Part shown: positions 1-5,024 of the stretch, piece by piece | Layout of the letters: the number at the start of each line of letters is the position of its first letter | Position numbering within the stretch: position 1 is the first letter of the stretch | NCBI GenBank assembly: GCA_003244035.1 | Contig: QHBV01000199.1 | Location: forward strand, 4,288 to 13,945 | Direction: 5' to 3' | DNA length: 9,658 nucleotides | Source: Solirubrobacterales bacterium | GTDB taxonomy: Bacteria; Actinomycetota; Thermoleophilia; Solirubrobacterales; Solirubrobacteraceae | The notes under the pieces: generated by a model | The model's database searches: none | What the model was told of the DNA's origin: nothing | What the model saw: the letters and a program-made list of their open reading frames with translations, nothing else | Position numbers and translations under genes: made by a program

Positions 1-929
1 CGCGAGTAGTTCTCGATCCCCGAGCAGAACCCGAGCTCGCGCAGCATCTCCATGTCGTACTGGGTGCGCTGGCGCAGGCGGTGGGACTCGAGCAGCTTCC
101 CCTGCGCGTCGAGCTCGGCGCAGCGCTCGTTCAGCTCCCGGCCGATCTCCGCGACAGCGTCCTCGATCATGCCCTCGCGGACGTTGTAGTGACTCGCCGG
201 CCAGATCCCGACGTGCTCGATGTCGTCCTCGATCAGCTCGCCGGTGAGCGGGTCGAAGTGCTGCAGGCGCTCGATCTCGTCGCCGAACAGCACCACCCGG
301 TAGGCGGTCTCCGCGTAGGCGGGAAAGACCTCGAGCGTCTCGCCGCGAACGCGGAAGGTCCCGCGCGCGAGCGCTGTGTCGTTGCGCGTGTACTGAATCG
401 AGACGAGCTTGCGAAGCAGCGCTTCGCGGTCGATGGTCTCGCCCTTGCGCAGCGTCTGGAGGTTCTCGTCGTAGACCTCCGGCGAGCCCAGTCCGTAGAT
501 GCAGGACACACTCGCGACGATCAGCACATCGCGGCGCGCGAACAGCGCCGCCGTGGCCGAGTGTCGCAGCCGGTCGATCTCCTGATTGATCGCCGAGTCC
601 TTCTCGATGTACAGATCCCTGCTCGGGACGTACGCCTCGGGCTGGTAGTAGTCGTAGTAGGAGACGAAGTACTCGACCGCGTTGCGCGGGAAGTAGGTCC
701 GGAACTCGTTGCACAGCTGCGCGGCGAGCGTCTTGTTGTGCGCGATCACGAGCGCCGGCTTCTGCACCGCCTCGATCGTCGCGGCCATCGTCATCGTCTT
801 GCCGGTGCCGGTCGCGCCGAGCAGAGTCAGGTACCGCTCGCCGGCCTCGATCCCTTCTGCCAGCGACACGATCGCCGCCGGCTGATCGGCGGTGGGGTTG
901 AAGGCGGCGTCGAGCTCGAACTTGGGCAT
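1..929 (-). CDS. uvrB: UvrB, excinuclease ABC subunit B (N-terminal part; gene continues beyond the left edge)
   Basis: UvrB is the DNA-loading helicase-like subunit of nucleotide excision repair; it receives damaged DNA from UvrA and recruits UvrC. The 309 visible codons (about 45% of a usual 660-700 aa UvrB) start MPKFELDAAFNPTADQPAAI, which matches the conserved N-terminus and fixes the ATG at 929-927. The Walker A motif GATGTGKT is at residues 38-45. The damage-verifying beta-hairpin region (YYDYYQPEAYVPSRD) is at about 91-105, followed by IEKDSAINQEIDRLRHSAT. The later helicase motifs and C-terminal UvrC-binding region lie outside the window. There is no obvious Shine-Dalgarno. A possible -10 (TACGCT, minus strand 948-943) sits 13 nt before the ATG, so the leader would be very short. 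The gene diverges from the RR1 operon. Identity is very sure; the promoter is not. Confidence 0.97.
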   Translation of the reverse strand, partial: MPKFELDAAFNPTADQPAAIVSLAEGIEAGERYLTLLGATGTGKTMTMAATIEAVQKPALVIAHNKTLAAQLCNEFRTYFPRNAVEYFVSYYDYYQPEAYVPSRDLYIEKDSAINQEIDRLRHSATAALFARRDVLIVASVSCIYGLGSPEVYDENLQTLRKGETIDREALLRKLVSIQYTRNDTALARGTFRVRGETLEVFPAYAETAYRVVLFGDEIERLQHFDPLTGELIEDDIEHVGIWPASHYNVREGMIEDAVAEIGRELNERCAELDAQGKLLESHRLRQRTQYDMEMLRELGFCSGIENYS

Positions 930-996
930 TGCCGGGCCGTTGAGCGTAGCGGGCGGGTCGGACCAGCAACTGCCCGGTGGGCGGCGATTCGGCGTC

Positions 997-1015
997 GCTC
1001 GCGTGGCACGCGAGC
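997..1015. promoter_or_regulatory. 19-bp inverted repeat, candidate operator in the uvrB/RR1 intergenic region
   Basis: The sequence GCTCGCGTG-G-CACGCGAGC is a perfect palindrome with 9-bp arms around one central base. It lies directly upstream (1 bp) of the direct repeat before RR1 and about 50 bp upstream of the possible uvrB -10. This is the geometry of a dimeric repressor or activator site. As RNA it would be a poor hairpin because of the one-base centre. The binding protein is unknown. It does not match the actinobacterial LexA box form GAAC-N4-GTTC. Confidence 0.5.
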
Positions 1016-1016
1016 C

Positions 1017-1049
1017 GTTCATGAATCGTTCATGTCGTCTGGCGATGCT
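1017..1049 (+). promoter_or_regulatory. RR1 promoter: GTTCATG-N4-GTTCATG direct repeat plus -10
   Basis: Two identical heptamers GTTCATG (1017-1023 and 1028-1034) are separated by 4 bp, giving the 11-bp period typical of OmpR/PhoB-family regulator sites. Ten bases after the second TCAT comes GATGCT (1044-1049), a weak -10 keeping the key A2 and T6. The predicted transcription start is about 1056, exactly the GTG proposed as the RR1 start. The same spacing recurs at 3250-3280 and on the minus strand at 4665-4633. Autoregulation is inferred. Confidence 0.6.
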
Positions 1050-1055
1050 GTGATC

Positions 1056-1730
1056 GTGCGAGCGCTGATCGTCGAGGACAGGGAGAAGCTGGCGAGGTTG
1101 TTGCAGCGCGGGCTTCGCAAGGAAGGACTTGCGGCGGACGTGGCCTTGACGGGCGAGGACGCCGTGTGGATGGCCAGCTCGACCACCTATGACGCGGTGA
1201 TCCTCGACATCATGTTGCCGGGGATGAACGGCCGCGAGGTTTGTCGGCGGATGCGTACGCAGGGCGTTTGGTCGCCGATCCTGATGCTGACGGCGCTTGA
1301 CCGCGTCGAGGATCGGATCGCGGGCCTGGACGTCGGCGCCGATGATTACCTGGTCAAGCCGTTCTCGTTCGCGGAGCTGCTGGCGCGGCTGCGGGCGCTT
1401 GCCCGTCGCGGTGCCTTGGAGCGGCCGGCGGTGCTGCAAGTGGGGGCCCTGCGCCTGGATCCCGCGACCCGGCGAGCGTGGCGCAGTGAGGACGAGCTGT
1501 ACCTCTCGCAAAAGGAGTTCGGCTTGCTTGAGACATTCATGCGCCGCCCGGGAGAGGTGCTCTCTCGCCTCACGCTGCTCGAGCACGCTTGGGACAGCGG
1601 GTATGAGAACCGCTCCAACGTCGTCGACGTCTATCTCCGGCGGCTGCGGGCCAAGGTCGACGAGCCGTTCGCCGGACGCATGCTCGAGACGGTGCGCGGA
1701 GTGGGCTACAGGTTGCGAGCCGAAGAGTGA
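1056..1730 (+). CDS. RR1: OmpR/PhoB-family response regulator
   Basis: This is a DNA-binding transcriptional regulator, 224 aa from GTG 1056. The receiver domain spans about residues 2-113 and keeps every catalytic position: acidic pair E7-D8, phospho-acceptor D51 in the motif ILDIMLPGMNG, T79 and K101 (VKPF). The winged-helix output domain spans about 125-222, with the recognition helix around NRSNVVDVYLRRLRAKV and the C-terminal GVGYRL signature. The frame is open far upstream because it is antisense to uvrB, so the start must be chosen. ATG 1032 lies inside the regulatory direct repeat. GTG 1056 gives the usual M-R-A-L-I-V-E-D opening and coincides with the predicted transcription start, so a leaderless mRNA is favoured; there is no Shine-Dalgarno for any option. 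The histidine kinase follows after about 34 nt on the same strand, so the two form a typical pair. The gene family is sure; the exact start less so. Confidence 0.93.
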   Translation: MRALIVEDREKLARLLQRGLRKEGLAADVALTGEDAVWMASSTTYDAVILDIMLPGMNGREVCRRMRTQGVWSPILMLTALDRVEDRIAGLDVGADDYLVKPFSFAELLARLRALARRGALERPAVLQVGALRLDPATRRAWRSEDELYLSQKEFGLLETFMRRPGEVLSRLTLLEHAWDSGYENRSNVVDVYLRRLRAKVDEPFAGRMLETVRGVGYRLRAEE

Positions 1731-1764
1731 GCCAGGGGTTCTCGATGCGCACCCGCACTCCGCC

Positions 1765-3204
1765 ATGAGAACTCGTGCATTTGGTCGTATGACCATCCGC
1801 CTGAAGCTCACGCTCGCCTTCGTCGCGGCGATGAGCGTGGTGCTGGCCGCCACCGGGATGTTTCTCTTCCTGCGTTTTCGCAGCGAGCTTGACAGCTCGA
1901 TCGACCGGGGCCTGCGATCGCAGGCCTTTGCGGTACAGGCGTTGATCATGCAGGCCGACAACGGCCTGCGGAATGCGGGTAGCGGCCTGATCCGTCATGG
2001 CCAGAGCTTCGCTCAGGTGATAGTCGCCGGCCGCGTGACCGATTGGACTCCCCCGCTCACCGCCCGTCCGCTGCTCACCCCACGCGAGCTCGCGCTGACT
2101 CGGCACGGCCCGATCCTGCTCGAGCGCCCCACGCTGCCGACCGTGCACGGGCCGGCCAGGCTGCTGGCCACGACGGTCAGGGGTCAGGACGGCCGGCCGA
2201 CGATGATCCTGGTGGGAGCGCTGTTGCGCGAGCGCGACCGGGCGCTCTCGGTGCTGGCTTTGCTGTTGGCACTCGGGGGAGCCGGCGCGCTGCTGTTGGC
2301 CGGTGCCGTGGGCTACGCGCTGAGCACTGTGGCGCTGCGCACGGTCGAGTCGATGCGCCAGCGCGCGCAGACGCTGTCGGTCGCGCACCCGGGCGGGCGG
2401 CTGCCCGTCCCGCGGGCACGCGACGAGCTGTGGCGACTGGGCACGACGCTCAACGAGATGCTCGCTCGCAACGAGACGGCATTCAAGCGGGAGCGAGCGT
2501 TCGTCGACGACGCCAGCCACGAGCTGCGCACGCCACTGGCGATCCTGCGCGCCGAGCTTGAGATTGCGCTGCGCGGAGAGGACTCGCTCGAAGAGCTCCG
2601 GGAAGCGTTGTCCTCGGCGGTCGAGGAGACCGACCGCTTATCGCAGCTGGTTGACGACTTGCTCATCCTCGCTCGAGCCGATCAGGGAAAGCTGCCGCTG
2701 CGGCGCACACCGGTGCCGCTGGACGATCTGCTCCGTGGGGTGGCCAAGTGGTTCCAGGCCCAAGCCGAAGCGGAAGGCCGACGACTGGCTGTATCAGCCA
2801 CATCCGGCCTTGAGCTGGTCGCGGACCGGGGGCGGTTGGAGCAGGCGCTCGCGAACCTGGTGGACAACGCGCTGCGTCATGGCAGTGGCTCGATCTCGCT
2901 CTTCTGCGTGCGTGTAGATGGTGCCGTGGAGCTCCACGTAACCGACGAAGGTCAAGGGTTCCCCACCGATTTCGTCGACGATGCCTTCGAGCGCTTCGCT
3001 CGCGCCGACCGCGCCCGAACCGCCGAAGGCAGCGGCCTCGGATTGGCGATCGTGCGCGGTATCGCCCGGGCGCACGAGGGAGAGGCGCACGCCGTCAACC
3101 GAGGCTCGGGCGGCGCGGACATATGGCTCACGCTCCCGCCCAATGCGCCCGCGCCAGACGCTCGGACAATGCCGCGCCCGCGGCCGGTCGCTTCATGGGG
3201 CTGA
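1765..3204 (+). CDS. Membrane sensor histidine kinase, partner of RR1
   Basis: This is a 479-aa HAMP-type sensor kinase that should autophosphorylate and pass the phosphate to D51 of RR1. Segments in order: a short cytoplasmic N-terminus; TM1 about 15-37; an extracytoplasmic sensor region about 38-158 with no recognisable domain; TM2 about 159-187; a HAMP-like linker about 188-240; the H-box FVDDASHELRTPLA with H252; then the ATPase domain with N-box N364/N368 (NLVDNALRHG), G1 DEGQG (394-398), F-box FERFARAD and G2 GSGLGLAIV (422-430). All catalytic boxes are intact. A Pro/Arg-rich tail of about 20 residues ends the protein. ATG 1765 and ATG 1789 (MTIRLKL) are both possible starts; neither has a clear Shine-Dalgarno, and the choice changes only 8 residues before TM1. 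The gene lies 34 nt after RR1 and is probably cotranscribed. The signal sensed is unknown. Confidence 0.93.
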   Translation: MRTRAFGRMTIRLKLTLAFVAAMSVVLAATGMFLFLRFRSELDSSIDRGLRSQAFAVQALIMQADNGLRNAGSGLIRHGQSFAQVIVAGRVTDWTPPLTARPLLTPRELALTRHGPILLERPTLPTVHGPARLLATTVRGQDGRPTMILVGALLRERDRALSVLALLLALGGAGALLLAGAVGYALSTVALRTVESMRQRAQTLSVAHPGGRLPVPRARDELWRLGTTLNEMLARNETAFKRERAFVDDASHELRTPLAILRAELEIALRGEDSLEELREALSSAVEETDRLSQLVDDLLILARADQGKLPLRRTPVPLDDLLRGVAKWFQAQAEAEGRRLAVSATSGLELVADRGRLEQALANLVDNALRHGSGSISLFCVRVDGAVELHVTDEGQGFPTDFVDDAFERFARADRARTAEGSGLGLAIVRGIARAHEGEAHAVNRGSGGADIWLTLPPNAPAPDARTMPRPRPVASWG

Positions 3205-3249
3205 TCTGACGGACCTCGCGTGAACGGCAGGTGACAGCCGCACCGCGAT

Positions 3250-3280
3250 TCATCAGCTTGTCATCCACACCTCCTAGGTT
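3250..3280 (+). promoter_or_regulatory. Promoter of the small exported protein: TCAT-N7-TCAT repeat plus -10 TAGGTT
   Basis: TCAT occurs at 3250-3253 and again at 3261-3264, an 11-bp period (TTCATC then GTCATC). The -10-like TAGGTT (3275-3280) follows after exactly 10 bp, and a start near 3287 is predicted. Spacing is identical to the RR1 and RR2 promoters. The repeats would cover the -35 region, as in class II activation by OmpR-type regulators. Control by RR1 or RR2 is inferred. Confidence 0.6.
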
Positions 3281-3286
3281 GCGCGC

Positions 3287-3298
3287 TGGGGATCCCCA
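3287..3298. promoter_or_regulatory. 12-bp palindrome at the predicted transcription start
   Basis: TGGGGATCCCCA is a perfect 12-bp palindrome that begins at the predicted +1 of the exported-protein gene, between the -10 and the ribosome binding site. It could be a repressor site or the first element of the leader RNA. It is short enough to be chance. Confidence 0.25.
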
Positions 3299-3316
3299 TA
3301 AGAACCACACCCAACG

Positions 3317-3323
3317 AAAGGAG
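3317..3323 (+). promoter_or_regulatory. Strong ribosome binding site (AAAGGAG) of the small exported protein
   Basis: AAAGGAG sits 7 nt before ATG 3331. It is the only near-consensus Shine-Dalgarno in front of an in-frame start in this window and fixes the start of the 121-aa protein. Confidence 0.8.
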
Positions 3324-3330
3324 CCTGTCC

Positions 3331-3696
3331 ATGCTCAAGCGAATCACCACCACGTTCGCAGCGCTTGTGGCCCTGGGCGTACTCGCGCTCGGCGGCTCGG
3401 CAATCGCCGCGGCCCAGCAGCACAAGGCCAGCCACCCCAAGCACCATGCCATCCGCTCGGCACGGGCCACCGCGGCCACCAGTTCGGCCGAGGGGCCCAA
3501 TACCGAGGCTGACGGACCGGGTGGTCTGAACGTGCAGTCAGGCAACCAGACCACACCGGACAGCGGTGCGGCCAACGCCAAGGAGTCCCGGTCTGAAAGT
3601 CCCGCCGAGGCGCCCAGCTCCGAGGCGGACGGCCCCGGCGGTCACCAAGACCCGCCCGGCGCCAACAGCAATACTCAGCAACAGGGACAGAACTAA
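3331..3696 (+). CDS. Small exported protein with a duplicated EADGPGG motif, function unknown
   Basis: This 121-aa protein has a textbook signal peptide: MLKR, a hydrophobic stretch about 6-24, and probable cleavage after AIA or AAA near residues 26-28. There is no lipobox Cys. The mature part (about 93 aa) has no membrane segment and looks disordered: a His/Lys/Arg-rich start (about 31-46, HKASHPKHHAIRSAR), then an acidic, Gly/Pro/Ser/Asn/Gln-rich part with no Cys. It contains an internal duplication, SSAEGPNTEADGPGG (51-65) and SPAEAPSSEADGPGG (90-104), period 39 residues; the second copy continues HQDPPG. I know no function for it. It lies just downstream of the kinase with its own promoter carrying the module's direct repeat, so an envelope effector, ligand or accessory sensor of the two-component system is a reasonable guess. 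The strong ribosome site, signal peptide and following terminator make it a real gene. Confidence 0.85.
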   Translation: MLKRITTTFAALVALGVLALGGSAIAAAQQHKASHPKHHAIRSARATAATSSAEGPNTEADGPGGLNVQSGNQTTPDSGAANAKESRSESPAEAPSSEADGPGGHQDPPGANSNTQQQGQN

Positions 3697-3745
3697 CCGA
3701 GCATGCCTCGCGTCTAGGCATCTCCTGAGCGAGGCTGACGGCCAC

Positions 3746-3784
3746 GATCGGGCGGCCCGGTGCAATCCACCGGGCCGCCCGATC
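3746..3784. terminator. Perfect 17-bp stem-loop between convergent genes, likely bidirectional terminator
   Basis: The arms 3746-3762 and 3768-3784 are exact reverse complements (17 bp, very GC-rich) around a 5-nt loop (caatc). The structure lies 49 bp after the exported-protein stop and 37 bp from the RR2 stop, between convergent genes. There is no U-tract on either side, which is common for actinobacterial terminators. It should end both transcripts. Confidence 0.8.
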
Positions 3785-3807
3785 GCCCCGCCCCAAGCGC
3801 GTCCAGG

Positions 3808-3835
3808 TCAGCCCTTCACGCTCAGCCCTTCACGC
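3808..3835. repeat. 14-bp perfect tandem duplication over the RR2 stop codon
   Basis: TCAGCCCTTCACGC occurs twice head-to-tail (3808-3821 and 3822-3835). The copy at 3822-3835 holds the last codons and TGA of RR2; the other copy is 3' of the stop and, being 14 bp, is in another frame. It looks like a recent slippage duplication with no effect on the protein. Confidence 0.85.
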
Positions 3836-4523
3836 GCGGATCGATCAGGCGATATCCCTGCGAACGCACGGTTTCGATCGGATGCGGTCGTCCGAGCTTG
3901 CGTCGCAGGTAGCCAAGGTAGACATCGATCACGTTGCTGCGGTTGGCGCAGTCTTCGCCCCACACCGCGCTGCGCAGTCGCGCACGCGACAGCGTCTGAC
4001 CGGGATGGCGCATGAAGTGGACCAGGAGATCGAACTCGCGTGTCGAGAGCCGGATCGCGACGCCGCCGCGTCGCGCTTTGCGCGTTAGACGGTCTAGCTC
4101 GAGCTCCCCCACGCGCAGCATCGAAGTCGGCCTGCCTTTACGGAAAGTGCGCAGATGCGTGCGCACCCGGACCACAAGCTCCTCAAGCGAAAACGGTCTG
4201 AGCACCGCGTCGATGGCGCCGCGCTCAAGACACGCGACACGGTCTTGCACATCGGCGTACGAGCTGATGACCATCACCGGCAGCCCAGGGTCGGCACGGT
4301 GGATCACGTCGAGCACCGCGAGCCCGTCGCAGCGCGGTACACGGTCAAGAATTACGAGATCGACCCCGCCGCCGAGAACGCGGGCTTGGCCGTCGAGGCC
4401 GTCGGCCACAGTGGAAACGCAGTGACCCTCCTCCATCAGGCGGCGCCGGAGACGCTCGGCGATCGCGAGCTGGTGTCCGATTACAAGAATACACGCGCGC
4501 TGGCGCGCATCGGGGAGGTGCAA
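3822..4523 (-). CDS. RR2: OmpR/PhoB-family regulator with a degenerate receiver domain
   Basis: Counted from TTG 4523 it is 233 aa. The output winged helix (about 134-228) is complete, with recognition helix NRSNVIDVYLGYLRRKL and QGYRL ending. The receiver (about 10-125) keeps the phospho-acceptor D60 (VILDRVP) and S87, but the acidic pair is replaced by G16-H17 (ILVIGHQ), the conserved Lys is R109 (LRPF), and the loop after D60 is one residue short. Such receivers usually do not accept phosphate normally, so a phosphorylation-independent or otherwise gated regulator is inferred. There is no adjacent kinase on this strand. The start is uncertain: no ATG or GTG lies in frame between the predicted transcription start and the receiver. 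TTG 4523 and TTG 4607 are options without a Shine-Dalgarno, and GTG 4643/4655 lie upstream of the predicted transcription start. A well-served ATG at 4537 is out of frame by one base at a C7 tract. Confidence 0.87.
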   Translation of the reverse strand: MHLPDARQRACILVIGHQLAIAERLRRRLMEEGHCVSTVADGLDGQARVLGGGVDLVILDRVPRCDGLAVLDVIHRADPGLPVMVISSYADVQDRVACLERGAIDAVLRPFSLEELVVRVRTHLRTFRKGRPTSMLRVGELELDRLTRKARRGGVAIRLSTREFDLLVHFMRHPGQTLSRARLRSAVWGEDCANRSNVIDVYLGYLRRKLGRPHPIETVRSQGYRLIDPRVKG

Positions 4524-4537
4524 GCCTGGGGGGGCAT
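4481..4537 (-). other. 18-codon leader ORF, or the frame-shifted true start of RR2
   Basis: ATG 4537 has a good Shine-Dalgarno (GAGGG, 4548-4544, 6 nt away). It runs through the C7 tract (4534-4528) and stops at TAA 4483-4481, overlapping the RR2 start in another frame. A -1 ribosomal slip on CCC-CCC-C, or an eighth C in the DNA or RNA, would join this ATG to the RR2 reading frame. It could be a regulatory leader peptide, a programmed frameshift, a phase-variable start, or a sequencing or real indel. Confidence 0.35.
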
Positions 4538-4543
4538 CACCCG

Positions 4544-4584
4544 CCCTCGCACGACTTGATGCCCAAGTCGACGGACTGCGAGGG
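4544..4584 (-). promoter_or_regulatory. RR2 leader RNA hairpin that buries the Shine-Dalgarno
   Basis: Outer arms CCCTCGCA (4544-4551) and TGCGAGGG (4577-4584) pair over 8 bp. Inner arms CGACTTG (4552-4558) and CAAGTCG (4564-4570) pair over 7 bp with a 5-nt loop; the 6 nt 4571-4576 form a bulge on one side. In the minus-strand transcript the GAGGG ribosome site of ATG 4537 lies inside the outer stem. Translational control (temperature, ligand or protein) is inferred from this geometry only. Confidence 0.5.
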
Positions 4585-4632
4585 TGCGCGTGCCCCGTCG
4601 TTGTCAATCGGTCAATTCGAGCGATGGCCGGG

Positions 4633-4665
4633 ACGCTAACCACCGGACATGACACGGGGATGACA
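4633..4665 (-). promoter_or_regulatory. RR2 promoter: TGTCATC-N4-TGTCATG direct repeat plus -10 TAGCGT
   Basis: On the minus strand the heptamers are at 4665-4659 and 4654-4648, an 11-bp period. TAGCGT (4638-4633) follows exactly 10 bp after the second TCAT, and the predicted start is near 4626. It sits 8 bp after the stop of the 116-aa gene, so RR2 has its own promoter rather than depending on readthrough. Confidence 0.6.
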
Positions 4666-4673
4666 CCGGCCGC

Positions 4674-5024
4674 TCACCTGGTCCAACCGTCGGGTCGCGG
4701 CCTCGCCAGGCCGAGTCGCGCCCGTCCGAGGCTCGCTCGCCTGCGGCGGCGAACCGCGCCGGCCTCGGAGAGCTGCTGGGCCCGTGCGTTGAGCAGTTCG
4801 ATCAGCGCAACCGCAGGCTGAAACGGGTCTGCGACCACGGTCCCGTCGAACAGCGACAGCGCCGCACGCAACTCACCATCCACCTCGGCCAGCAGGACCT
4901 GTGGCGTCGGCGACCCAGAGCTATCGAGAGCCGCAAGTCGCGCGAGTGCCTGTGCATCGTCGGGAAAGGCGAACCGCAGCGTCACATCCTCGGCGGCGCG
5001 GATTCGCAGCAGCGGGCTACGCAT
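4674..5024 (-). CDS. 116-aa hypothetical protein, GNAT-like N-terminal segment, coupled to the PPOX gene
   Basis: The frame stays open upstream, but ATG 5024 is chosen because it gives MRSPLLRIRAAEDVTLRFAFPDDAQ and overlaps the PPOX-gene stop by 8 bp (ATGCGTAG), a sign of translational coupling. The core (about 12-85) reads VTLRFAFPDDAQALARLAALDS then VLLAEVDGELRAALSL and VVADPF. It resembles the first strands and helices of a GNAT acetyltransferase, with no visible acetyl-CoA-binding motif. The last 30 residues are very basic (RRRRR, several Arg-Pro). I recall short proteins of this look in related actinobacteria only as hypotheticals. An enzymatic role is doubtful because of the length; a binding or regulatory role is as likely. 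The promoter must be that of the upstream PPOX gene. Confidence 0.72.
   Translation of the reverse strand: MRSPLLRIRAAEDVTLRFAFPDDAQALARLAALDSSGSPTPQVLLAEVDGELRAALSLFDGTVVADPFQPAVALIELLNARAQQLSEAGAVRRRRRASLGRARLGLARPRPDGWTR

Noticed and set aside
1017..1034. LexA/SOS box for uvrB
   Set aside because: The direct GTTCATG repeat and the internal TTCATGAA palindrome do not match the GAAC-N4-GTTC form, and no other SOS-like box was found before uvrB.
81..1055. Long open frame on the plus strand running into RR1
   Set aside because: It is antisense to uvrB, whose conserved motifs are unmistakable on the minus strand; the Arg/Val/Leu-rich translation resembles no protein. Only the part from 1056 is real.
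4603..4616. Direct repeat GTCAAT-N2-GTCAAT in the RR2 leader
   Set aside because: 8-bp spacing and short units fit no regulator geometry in this window; probably chance.
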